Origin: Paraconiothyrium sp. Pb-2020
Lineage: Eukaryota > Ascomycota > Dothideomycetes > Pleosporales > Didymosphaeriaceae
Reading direction: 5' to 3'
NCBI GenBank assembly: GCA_022419385.1
Contig: JAJUBI010000003.1
Span: 4,340,001-4,404,000 of the forward strand
Length of the DNA stretch: 64,000 nucleotides
A program made the position numbers and the translations under genes. Positions 10,166-20,840 of this stretch are shown here, in pieces. Under the pieces are notes generated by a model, which worked only from the letters and a program-made list of their open reading frames with translations, had not been told where the DNA came from and ran no database searches. Every line of letters starts with the position of its first letter. Within the stretch, counting starts at the first letter, position 1.

Positions 10166-13100
10166 TCACCCACAAGCCGAACAGAACCCCGAACGGGATC
10201 CAGAATGGAGATTGCCACATGAAGGACAGTTCCAGCTGGGACCTCTGTTGCCTCCGCTTGCGCCAGCCGCTGTTTGATCGTAGCCTGGTTGCCCAGACGC
10301 AGCATACATGCTTCGAATATTCTCGTCTAGTAGAGGTGGGTTGGTCTGGGCTTGTTGTTGTCGATTTGGAGAGGGTGACGCTTGTTGTGGTCGCGGAGTC
10401 GAACCTCGGAATTGCCCCTCGTGGTGTGGCTCTGCGCCAAAACCACCAGAGTTCCTTGACTGCTGATCCCAGTTTTGATTGAGAGGGGGCTGCTGTTGAG
10501 GCTGGTTATACGGAGGCTGGGGCTGATATTGGGAAGGCTGGTACTGCTGAGATTGAAACTGAGGCTGTTGGGTTCCAAAGGCCGAGCTTTGTTGTTGGTA
10601 CCGCCCATGTTGCTGATCAAGCGGGGTTTGAATGCTCTGTTGTGGAGCATGACCCGTCGCACGGCCTGATGGGTTCCGCGATGCGAGATAGAAAGCGGTT
10701 TTTGGGTCTGCATTCGTACCGTCCAAGTTCTGGCTTGCGACGACATTGGCATTCTCGTCGATTACAATAGCTCGTAATTTTGACTCCTTAGCTCTCCTCG
10801 CAGCATAGGTGCCATACAGGTCGTGCATGTATTTGGTGAATTCCAGATAGGCATCCCGCACAATCTCAAAATGCTTGACGTTCAGCCTCACCACTAGGTT
10901 TCGGTCCTCGGTCTCTTGGAGACTGTTGCCTTGAGCCTCAAATTCGGCTAATGCCAGTGCAGTCTGACAGGCATTACGAATCTGGCGGCCATTCCAGCGT
11001 GCATTGGCATGTCCGGTAAAGTATTGCGCTGCGAAACCGCCTATTTCCATTCTTTCAATCTTGATGACGCGGCCTTTCCTCTTGAAGCGATCTTCAATCA
11101 TGTCCAGATTGATCTTGAACACCTTCACTGTCTTCTCCTGGTTCAGTGCGGGGTAATAGAGACTGACGTGGATGCGGGAAGTGAATGCCTCATCGAAGTC
11201 ACCAACGCGGTTCGTCGTGAGGAACAGAATTCCAGAGTAGTATTCCATAAGGCGTAGAAAGACTGCACGGGATCACATTAGAATATCAGTTGAAGATATT
11301 TGAAGGTGTGCGACTGACCTGCTACGAGTCCATTTCGTTTGAAGTCTTCTTTCGATCTTTCGGTAAGAAAGACATCTGCCTCGTCCAGAAGAAGGATGCA
11401 GTCCCACTTGTTTGCAAGCGAGAAATTCTTCTCCAGAGCGGCCTCAACCTCAGATGCCGTTGTTCCAAGATCTCCTTTCAGCCACCAGATCTGTTAGTTT
11501 TCTGTACTCATGTCAAGGCTAGGCATCATACTACTCACCGCATGTTATCTGGAAGAGCGGCTTCTTGAACTTTTCGGCTACTCCCTCTATCCGTGAACAG
11601 TGGTCAGTCAACTTGTCAACGTACAGTAGATCTGCAATTTACGAACCAGCTGTAGAAGTCTTCCCCACACCAGGAGCGCCATGCAGAAGTATAATCAAAC
11701 CTTTGCCTGGATCAAGGTTAAGTCAATGTCTGTTCGTATGATAGAAATTCTCATTACCTTTGCCTCTAACGATATCGAACTCTTCTCGCTCCCCGGTGGT
11801 CGACTTCTTGTCTCGAAAATGTTGTGCAATGAGCGAGACAATCATGGATGAGTGGCTCTCTTCTAACACCAGACGATCGAATGCCGATGCTGGGTCTGCC
11901 TGCCTTTCTCCTTCTTTGGAGCTTTCTTTGGTCGGCGTTCTTGCAGTGGGCCCATGCGCTGTATGAACTTCAGACAAATGTGCGAGATCTAGTTTTGCTG
12001 GACAGACATATCAGCATTTTGTTGACGAACAAGATTGGGATAGCCGCATACCAAACTTTCGACTGCGAAGCACGAAGCCAAACACACGATACGACATGAT
12101 TACAAGCTCGTCATCAGGACACGAAAAGCTACCCTGAGGTCCGAGCTTGAGATCTTTCAATGGCCGAGGCATAACGGTAATCGGGGGTTGTTCATCCAGC
12201 GCCTTCGAATTGGGAAGAAGGCTCTCGATGTATTCTTGTCTCTGCTTGCGATCCACGTATTGGTCATCGTAGACAAATTCATCTCGACAGCAGTCGCCGC
12301 TACATGAAACGCCCCCTATGGGCGGCTCTGGTTTCGGTATACTGATGAGTGTACTTAGATTAGGTTTCCATAGTCGATCCGCTGGCTGCAGTGCGTCCTG
12401 GTCGTCCTCGTACGGTAACCCTCTACGAAGAGGCCAGTAAGAAGGCAACAGATTTCGTCGTGCATCCCGCGTGGTTATAGCCGTTTCAAAGTCGATCACA
12501 ACAGGGCTCTCTACGTCTTCTTTCCCATCTAGTGTTGAGCCGGCATAGTACATATGCTTACCTCGGATAACATCCAGAAATGCCAACCCTCGGTTTATGA
12601 GGATCTTTCGATACTTTTCTGACACAGGGAGACTCTCCAACTCTTGCCATTCCTTGTCATCATAGTCCCACCGCCTAATCGGGTGGAAGCGAAGGGGGTA
12701 GACTTCCAAGGAAGTGACTTCCCTCTGGCCGTCAAACCTTTCGATATCGAACTCTCTCTGAACGGGCCCGATATTATTTCCATCGAAGTCAATGTACACG
12801 CATGTGATGCTGAAGTCTGCCCTCTTTGAGTCTTTTTGTCCGGACGGCCGGTACCACCGCTCCCAAAGTGGAGCGACCCGGTGCTTCGCGCTCTTGACAC
12901 CAATAACTCTGTAAGCCTGTTTTCCATCGCTTCCAATTACTTCATTTCCAGGACGGAAAAGCTGCCAGAGATCGGAGAAAAATACTTTCCGACATTGAGG
13001 GCTGTTGAGATAGTCCCGCTTAGCTGCCACAGTAGAGTCTAAAAATGCTAGGAGGGACCTCAAGTGTCTGAACGCCTTCGCTGATTTGGGCAGGCTGTTG

Positions 13101-14509
13101 TCGCTATCTTCATGTTCGTTTGTCTCTGTATGTTCGGTCTCGCTTTTTGATTGTCCGGCCCCGTTATCCAGACTCTCGATGGGTTGCCTTTCTTGCTCAC
13201 TAGTTTCAGAGTCTTCTGTTCGACCATTGATAGAGTTTTGATTTGTTTGATCGGTAGCACCTTTGACGTCTTGTTCTTCGACTTCAGTATTGTTGGACTG
13301 TCTGTGCGCGGTCGCAACCGATTCTTCCGTGGAAGCGAGCGCATTACCCCTCGACGATGATCCTCCGAATTGCCTTTCGAGAATGTCGCACCAACCTCGC
13401 AGATCCTGCTCTCGGTAGATCAAGACCTTGTATGGCCTAGTAAAAACGGCCTTCATGTTTTCCAATTCAAGTAGGGATCGCCCTTCATTTCCAACAAGTT
13501 GGGCAAGTGTGCGTAGCAGAGGGTCAGAACAAACTCTGATCCGTTCTGGAATCGGAGATGCCGCGGGATCCATAGAGTTCTGCATCTTCTCCCCCTTGGA
13601 GGGATTTCCGGCTTCCCTCGCTCGACGGTTTGTGTTGCGAGACCAAAATCGGTCTGCGCTGCCTTCGTCGTCCACAATAGGTTCACCATCCAGCACATCG
13701 ATTATGTTCACGACTTTGCTGTCTGACTGACGAAAGCTCTTAAATGTATACCACTCTGACCAAGCGACGCTGACTTCTGTAGAGACTTGGGAATCAGAAA
13801 GCGCTGCATCTCCCCGTGGTTCTTCGCTAGACTGGGTGGCTGCTTCAGCCATGCGACGCTCTCGCCGTTTCTTGCCCTCATCACTTTTTTGTTGCTCCAC
13901 CTTCTTCAGCTGAAGCTCTTCTCTCAGGAACATACGGTCCAACTCCCATTCGAAAGTTTTGCGCAACCTGTCGCGTCGGTTGCCCCAGTCAATGGTCGTG
14001 TCATAGTAGTCTTTCGCAACACCACCTTCGGGAGAATCTTGTGCGACATCTACATCACGAAGTAGTTTTGGATCAAAGATGTCTGGCCGTTCGTAAATAT
14101 GCTCCGCTTTCAAGGCCATGTGGCATGTCATCCAGTCTTGCGAGCCTACGGAAAAATGGCGATAGCGTTGTTTGTGATCTCGGGGATCTCCATCCATGAC
14201 AAGATTCCATTTTCCTGGACCGACATTTGCTTCCCATTCTTTTCGGTGTTTGTAGAGACACGCCTCCATTCGCTGGAATCGTTCTATCTCCGCAAGTACA
14301 TCTGGATCAGGTGTTGGCTCCTGCGGGGCCCCGCCGCTACTTTGACTTCGTTCTGCTAGTAATGCCGAGACTGTTCTTTTCAAAGCCTCGACCTCCTCAG
14401 GCAATCCAGGTTCGACTGATGGCGCGGACTTGTGTTCTTTGCCATCTTCGGAAATCGTTACAGGCTTGTCATCGTCCGACCTCGGGTCACTCGGAGACGC
14501 TTGTGCCAT
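10166..14509 (-). CDS. Large fungal AAA+ ATPase with N-terminal DUF7025-like region, Gln-rich segment and zinc ribbon
   Basis: Six exons (14509-12052, 11997-11758, 11706-11647, 11586-11539, 11474-11319, 11262-10166) give 1352 residues; every junction keeps frame. The first 820 residues are the long N-terminal region typical of fungal AAA+ ATPases annotated with DUF7025, with a disordered acidic stretch near 480-560. The ATPase core holds Walker A GAPGVGKT at 909-916, Walker B ILLLDEAD at 962-969, and a sensor-1-like LFLTTNR near 1000 followed by FDEAFTSRIHVSLYYP with a candidate arginine finger. Residues 1195-1294 are Gln/Pro/Tyr rich and prion-like. The protein ends in a possible zinc ribbon with two CxxC pairs (1333-1352). 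Substrate unknown; the core resembles BCS1/spastin-like remodelling ATPases. Divergently paired with the NLR-like gene at 14985. Confidence 0.9.
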
Positions 14510-14984
14510 TCTTATGTAGCGCGAGGCTGTCGAGGATTATAAGGCTGGATCAAGCGGGAAGTTCTCAGGTCGCTTGGGGGAACGAAGACTGGACTTTCGG
14601 ACGGACAAGGTCTTGAGGTCTGGGGAAGCAGCGAAGTGCGAGCAGGCGCAAGGCACGATAGAGAAGGCGGAAGGCAAAAAAGGTCGTAGCAGAGCGGTGT
14701 GTCGTACGCAGGCCAGGACCCCGCCCTTATCGTTGGCTGAGCTTAGGCCCAGCGTTGCAAGTACGCGCAGCCTTGTACGCTCAGCCTTGTGGCCATCCAG
14801 AGGTCGGGACTGCCGGAAAAGGCAGCTTCTAACGAGCTCACCGGTCCAATATATCAATGAACCTATCATTGCGATGACAGTCCCATCGTCTGGCTGCTTT
14901 AGTCTGGGGCAGTGCACCTGAGCATTTGATCCGAAAGTCCGCGTTGTTCTCTCGTCATTTCTAGAGCCTCCTTCACATCTTACT
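14510..14984. promoter_or_regulatory. Shared divergent promoter region of AAA+ ATPase and NLR-like gene
   Basis: 475 bp separate the two start codons. Small frames on either strand show no domain. Shared regulation is inferred from the layout only. Confidence 0.4.
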
Positions 14985-16982
14985 ATGGCAAATCCACCTA
15001 TACCAGCGATAACAAAGCGAGCACCAACAATTGATTTCATCGACCAACGACTGCCTAAGCATCATCCCCTATTCGCATCTCAAGCTGTACAGTACGACAC
15101 GATGTCGAGGCAATTTGTTCCGGGTGACCAGGTTGTGGGGGTGAGCATCAACAACAGCCTGATTGGCACAGGAACACCAAATGCGCTCTCCCACAGCAAC
15201 AGTGTCATACAGAGACCGGAATGGACAGGCGTAAAGGCCATGACCTTCTGGAATGGAATTTTTCCAGAAGCTATGTCACGTTTGAAGTCCACAACAGAAC
15301 CTAAGGATCAATCGAAAACAATCTACGACATCAGAGACAAGGTGGATTGGGATTCAGTTTACGACACACTGGACTCCGCGCGGCAGAAATATCATGGTGG
15401 CGATGGATCTAAGGGAAAGATACGTAATTTGCGACGGAAAATTGCCGATAACATTAGCCCAGGAGCCGAAGCAGCCAAGATCGGAGCCAAAGTTGTTCCA
15501 CAAGATCACATTGCGACGCCGGTTTTAGGTGCTGTGGAGGTCCTATTCGAGGCCGTAAAGACCGCTGCTAGCGTGAGAAATGAGGCCCTTACAGCTTTTG
15601 ATGGCCTCGTCCCAATCTTTTCTGACGTCGAACTGTTTCTCGGAACGTTCCAAGGCGATACCAACATCCGCAACGCTTCTATAGAGCTGACCACAACCAC
15701 GTTGATAGCCGTTGAACAAGCCATTGGCTTCTTCATCAGCAATGAGATAGGTCGCGTCGTTAAGGCAGTCTTCCGTGGTGCCGATTACGAAAAAGGTCTG
15801 AAAGACAGCCTCGAGATGATTCAGAGTAAAAGCCGCGATCTCATGCAGCAGGCACTGAAATCACATATGTTCGAAGCCCACATGACCCATATATACTCTC
15901 TAGAGACCAGGAAGCTTCAAGCACAGCTAGACGCGAAGGTGAACTTCGTAGCTCAGGGGACTGTCGCAATAGCCGACGTAGCAGTCCAAGGATTTAACGC
16001 GATCGAGAAACTGATGAACGATCATTTGAAGCAGAAAGATGATCATCTGAGGCAGAAGGATCTTGAACTCGAAGCAATCCGACAAGAGATGATCCACCTC
16101 AGAGTCGAGAATGTCAAATTGCGGTCTACATCGCCAGTACAGTCTAGCATGTGGCTTCCTCCCTCACAGCCGACTCAGGGACCGATTCGCAGCCTTTTCA
16201 TCAGCCAAGAGGCTCTTCGGAATATATTGGATGCATACAACGTCGATATAACTGACCTCGCGTTCGTACACGACAAGAAAGCACAGCTCCCTTCTAGAGA
16301 CAGATCGAGAGCGGAGCAAATTACCAATACGCTACTCTTCCGGAACTGGATTGTGTCGGCGTCGTCTGCAAAGCTGCTCATTCAATGGGACACTCGTTTG
16401 CCAAAGACTGTTGCTGAAGTGTCGCCATTGTCGGTATTCTGCTTGACACTGGTGCAGGCTTTACGGACCAACGCTCGATTCATATCGACATTGTGGTTTT
16501 GTGGGCAGCATACCAACATGTATGGATTAGGTGCACCCAATGTGGGTCAGGCAATGATTTCGAGTTTGCTCGAGCAGCTTCTAAGACAATGGCGGTTCGA
16601 CACCGAACTCCTGCACAACGAAATCAATGTTGAAAGCCTCCAGAATGGAAAGATAGACGCATTGACTGCACTTCTCGGCTTTCTAGTGCGACAGCTTCCC
16701 AGAGAAGTAACGTTGTTCTTCGTTATCGATGGCGCAGTATTATACGAGAGAGACGAGGCTTTGAAGGTTTCGTCTCCGGTCTTCTTCAAACTGTTCGAAC
16801 TGGGCTGCGACGCTCGTGTGATGGCTTCCGTGAAGTTGTTGATCACCAGCACACCGGGTACTCATTACGTGCGGGGAGGCTTCGAGGAAGACGATTTGAT
16901 TTTGAACGTTGACAGCTTGCCAGTATTGGCGGTTGCGAGTGAGGAACGTATGATCAGGGAGCTGGAGGGTGGTTTGTACTAG
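14985..16982 (+). CDS. NLR-like protein with DUF7708-type N-terminal region and no Walker A
   Basis: Single-exon gene, 665 residues. Residues 118-265 match the pattern I associate with the DUF7708-type helical domain found at the N-terminus of fungal NACHT/ankyrin NLRs (VDWDSVYDTLDSARQKYHGG, AKIGAKVVPQDHIATPVLGA, FDGLVPIFSDVELFLGTF). Residues 336-380 form a charged coiled coil (KQKDDHLRQKDLELEAIRQE). The region from 420 on resembles the nucleotide-binding segment of these proteins: SPLSVFCLTLVQAL, LWFCGQHTN, and a Walker-B-like LFFVIDGAVLYE. No GxxxxGK[ST] precedes it, so ATP hydrolysis is unlikely. No ankyrin, TPR or WD repeats follow; the protein ends about 80 residues after the Walker-B-like strand. 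Possibly a signalling or decoy relative of fungal NLRs; inferred. Confidence 0.75.
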   Translation: MANPPIPAITKRAPTIDFIDQRLPKHHPLFASQAVQYDTMSRQFVPGDQVVGVSINNSLIGTGTPNALSHSNSVIQRPEWTGVKAMTFWNGIFPEAMSRLKSTTEPKDQSKTIYDIRDKVDWDSVYDTLDSARQKYHGGDGSKGKIRNLRRKIADNISPGAEAAKIGAKVVPQDHIATPVLGAVEVLFEAVKTAASVRNEALTAFDGLVPIFSDVELFLGTFQGDTNIRNASIELTTTTLIAVEQAIGFFISNEIGRVVKAVFRGADYEKGLKDSLEMIQSKSRDLMQQALKSHMFEAHMTHIYSLETRKLQAQLDAKVNFVAQGTVAIADVAVQGFNAIEKLMNDHLKQKDDHLRQKDLELEAIRQEMIHLRVENVKLRSTSPVQSSMWLPPSQPTQGPIRSLFISQEALRNILDAYNVDITDLAFVHDKKAQLPSRDRSRAEQITNTLLFRNWIVSASSAKLLIQWDTRLPKTVAEVSPLSVFCLTLVQALRTNARFISTLWFCGQHTNMYGLGAPNVGQAMISSLLEQLLRQWRFDTELLHNEINVESLQNGKIDALTALLGFLVRQLPREVTLFFVIDGAVLYERDEALKVSSPVFFKLFELGCDARVMASVKLLITSTPGTHYVRGGFEEDDLILNVDSLPVLAVASEERMIRELEGGLY

Positions 16983-17272
16983 CGCGTACCGTCCCATGAT
17001 ATTATCACATCACGACTTCATCTCTCACGCTCTTCCATACCCACAATCGCGCCACTGTGACCAGGAACACATGCTGAAAACGCTCTGCTCGAGATATCTC
17101 GAGAACAATGTAAAACGTAATTGGTTGTAGGTATGGTTGATCGATAAAGCTTTACCTCCGCGACAAAAGTTGGAGAAGCGAAACATTGAGCTTCCTTACG
17201 AAATAGCTACCTCATCAGCAATCAAAAGCAAGCCCTCAAATTGTACACCCGCATACATTCTCTAAACCTCGT

Positions 17273-18285
17273 TCAAGTCGCCACCATGTTCTGTGCATTA
17301 CTCCACCCGCCATCCCCCCAAACCTGACCCCCAGGAGCCGTATAAGGCTTATCAGCCGAAATCTTACGATAATCGAGAAATATCTAATTCACAACTTAGC
17401 ATTCCAACATTCGACCGCGCATCCTCCCGTCACTTACACTCGTAGTATCATCCGGCTTATACGCCCCGGCAGCGCAACACCCGCCGGCAACGCCGTCGTC
17501 CCGCTCCCGTAACGCTGATCTGGTTGCAGCTAGGGTAGAACTGCGCGAGAGAACCATTCGTGTTGGTGCGTTGAAGGCCTAGGATCTCGTGCCTATGGCG
17601 CCGGGTCAGAGTCGTCGGTTCAAGCCGACATACGCAATGATCCTTGGGGGTCTATCTGGAAGGGGCAGTGGTTGGAGCAGCTTACCTGAGCAAATACTCC
17701 CCCGCCGCCAACTTGGCCGGCAACGTCACACTCCAAGTACTATTTTGCGTCGGCAGACGCTTCGAAGCCCACGGCGGATCGAGCGTCGAGTCGTACCCCG
17801 CCTGATGAATTTTGACCCATACGTTTCCCGTCGAGCCGGAGAATTTCGTGCAATCGCCGTTGCAGTTGGCGAGGTATGTCATTACTATCGATCCCATCTC
17901 TCAGCCTTCTCCTTCAGATCAAAAACGGGGATAATAGAGGGATAAACATACTCGGCCCCGGGTGATCACTCGTCCAATCCGTCCAGAAGAACGTCACCTT
18001 ACTTCCCGCCGCGACCTTCGCACTAATGTTAGCGGGGACGTTGTTTGCAAAGCCTTTAGCGCCGTAGTTGCACGTGATGGCGTCTGTCAAGAAAGCGTTG
18101 TCGGTGACGGGACCATTGTCTAGGAACTTCCGAGTGATTTTATTCACGGGAGGGTTCTTCTGTGGGTCTTTGTAGGGGTTCCATGCTTCGACTAGGTTGG
18201 GTCCGAGGAGGAGCTGCTGGACGTAGCCGTGGGCTGAGACGTAGGGGTAGAGGAAGGAAAGGAGGAAGGCGGATGTGAGAAGCAT
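17273..18285 (-). pseudogene. AA9 lytic polysaccharide monooxygenase, C-terminal third frameshifted
   Basis: Secreted copper enzyme that oxidatively cleaves cellulose or related glucans. Exons 18285-17952, 17884-17686, 17592-17438 and 17383-17273 were read. An 18-residue signal peptide is followed by His19 (HGYVQ), the first copper ligand. The second ligand is the His of WTSDHPGPIMTYLANC, spanning the first splice. The axial Tyr lies in QFYPSC. The enzyme ends ILF-like with KPYTAPGGQVWGDGGW. In the third exon the frame must change twice, after VTG (GGG where four Gs are expected, near 17506) and at LPG near 17465 (four Gs where five are expected). Read strictly, the protein ends early without its last strand. 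Either recently inactivated or a homopolymer miscall; the copper site itself is intact. Confidence 0.8.
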
Positions 18286-19695
18286 TTTGTAGACGGTGAG
18301 GTGGTGTAAGATATTCGATGAGAAATTAACTTGAGAAGAGATCTCAAATGAATAAGAGTTCAAATCATGATAGATCCGAGTATTTGTACTATGCGGTGGG
18401 TGAATGGTCGTCGGCAAGCTCACGATTGGTGGAATCAAGCCACAGCACCCCAAATGCTGCAATCAACGCTGACAACCTAGATGAAGCAGACCTTCATATT
18501 TGATGCGGATGTACTGGAGCTTCGATACGTTGGCCGAAAGCAAATTGACTTCCAATGGTGGAAGAGTTTTGCATTCGCAACGGATGGGTGCATGATCGGA
18601 TCGCAGCTGAAGAAATATGACATCGAGAATTGGCCGTCTATGGAAGTTATTCTGCAGCCCTTATTCTTTACTAATCTAATAAGAGGATCTTCGTTATAGG
18701 ATTGTATGTTGTTTGGAGATGTTTGCGAAAAGACGAGGAGTGCACAAGGATGTGGTCGGAACTAGGAAATCTGGTAACAAGCTGTAGATCGAAATTGATC
18801 GCGAGCTACGGTAAGCCGATTAACATGGGAACAAGAAATCATACTTTCAGGATGCGTAAGTGAGTATATTTCGTTGCAAAGTTGATGTTGGCAAGGCTCG
18901 GAATCTGGTCTTTTATCGCACTGGCAGGCTTCGGAAGCATGTATAAAACACATTTCATTTCTCCTGTGCGACACCAATTGTCCCCTTCCCGTAGCGTACA
19001 TCCCCAAGTGACCCGTCTCAGTTGCACGCAACACTTGACAAGGCGAAAAAGTCGACACTAACACTGAAAAATGAGATGGAAACGGAAAGATTAGGAAAAG
19101 TTGGTGGTTAAACGACTGACGTTAGAAGGTGCCCATCAAACCCGGAAGTGCCATGATCGCCACAAGAGATGAACCAGACAACTCGCAGAAGCATCCGCCG
19201 CCGGCGCTTCAAATCGAGGGTTGCCCCAATGTCTTTCGCAGTCCCAGACCCAATCCGACCTTTTTATATGTCTATATGAGAGTCGTAAGGTGCCCGACCG
19301 TAATTCGTGTCTTTTGAAAAGCTCGGTAGAATACCTCCCTGAATAGAAGGCATTCTTGAACACCGTTGCAGCTGTCTCTTTCACTGACTTGTAAGCGCAA
19401 GCGCTGCTCGAGCCATGATCAATGCCGTTATGCCAATGCAGTAAGAGACAGCTAATCGTAGCATCCGTGCCGTAGTCGCGTAAACGTATTCGAAAGAGAC
19501 CAAAAAGTCGTGATGGTCGGTGGGGGTTGGGTGCCGAGAAAGGAAGGTGGGGAACGATATCGATTAATGCGGGGACGAATTTCGCAGAGTATGATTCGGC
19601 GTTGGACTCGGGGAGGGCGTAACAATATAGCATCGTTTATCGACGCCCAAACCTGCTGCATGGAAAGTTGGTATAGTTCTGTGATCTGTGGTGGA
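18286..19695. other. Intergenic, no supported gene
   Basis: 1.4 kb between the AA9 start and the PP1 stop. An ATG-initiated plus-strand frame of 72 codons (18481-18699) and several minus-strand frames show no recognisable domain, signal peptide or intron pattern. Nothing else seen. Confidence 0.5.
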
Positions 19696-20840
19696 CTACT
19701 TCTGGGATTTCTTGGTTCGAGGAGACATCGGTCTGCTGGCACCGAAACTTGAGGGTACGTACTTCTGTTTCTTCTCCGCCGGTTTTAGGATCTAACGCAC
19801 GTTAGCAGGTTCTTCATATATAGATACTGCAGCATAACTCACCTGGAACGAGCAGAGCAGGCTCTCATCGACGCTCATCATGGCACCCGCGTTGTCGAAT
19901 TCACCGCAGTAATTCGGCGCACTGAAGAGTGTGACAAGCTGACGCTTCGAGAAGAATTCGTAACCGTCTTCTACGACTTGATGCGCGCGGCAGATGAGGT
20001 CCATGTCATGCTTTTGTAAAAAGCGTGATACCACATCTGGACCGAACGTGAAACTGACACCTCTGTCGTTCTCGCTCCACCCAGTGATATCCTTGTCGGG
20101 ATCGGACCACAGGAGATCACACAGGAGACCGCAATCGGGAATCTACGCTAGTTAGTTTGAACCATTCACAACCAAGGTTTCGATCACGCAAGGTCTACTT
20201 ACGTCAGTTGGACGCATGACGCGCCTAATCTGCTCCATCGAGTTCAAGTCGGGGCTCAAACCGCCGTGCATGGTGAAGATCTTCTCGTCGATGATTGCGG
20301 CAATCGGCAGGCAGTTGAAGCAATCGGTGAACGTCTTCCATAGCTTGATATTGTATCTTCGTTTGCACTCGTCGTAGAAGCCGTAAATACGGTTGATGCT
20401 GGCGCACTCGTGGTTGCCACGGAGGACGAAGAAATTCTCCGGGTACTTGATCTTATATGCGAGGAGTAGGCAGATGGTTTCTAAGGACTGCTTGCCGCGG
20501 TCGACATAGTCACCGAGAAAGAGATAGTTTGCTTCCGGGGGGAAGCCGCCGTACTCGAACAGACGCAGAAGATCGTAGTATTGTCCATGTATATCGCCGC
20601 AAATCTAGACGTGCTGTCAGCGAACCGAGCCGTTGGTGTTGTACAGGAAACGCGTATGCTGACCTTTATGGGCGCCTCGAGTTCGAGGAGGATGGGCTGC
20701 GAAATGAAAATCTCGCGAGCCTTGGTGCATAGGTATCGAATCTCCGTCTCCAACAACTGAACCTGCTTGCCGGGCCTGCTGCCACGGACCTCGAGCAGTC
20801 TATCTATGATAGAGTCCAAGTCCACCTCATTTTCCGCCAT
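19696..20840 (-). CDS. GLC7: Serine/threonine protein phosphatase PP1 catalytic subunit
   Basis: Exons 20840-20664, 20604-20203, 20142-19843 and 19791-19696 give 324 residues, normal for PP1. All four junctions are in phase 0. Metal-binding and catalytic motifs are complete: ICGDIHGQYYDLLRLFEYGG, FLGDYVDRGKQSLETI, LRGNHECASINRIYGFYDEC, MHGGLSPDL, SAPNYCGEFDNAGAMMSVDE. The tail (ILKPAEKKQKYVPSS) is the usual short PP1 C-terminus. PP1 acts in mitosis, glycogen metabolism and polarity with many regulatory subunits. GLC7 is the yeast name; Aspergillus calls it bimG. The gene is on the same strand as the LRR gene at 23055-25706, about 2.2 kb away. Confidence 0.97.

Noticed and set aside
14537..15040. 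167-codon minus-strand frame over the start of the NLR-like gene
   Set aside because: It overlaps a longer, better supported gene and has no domain.
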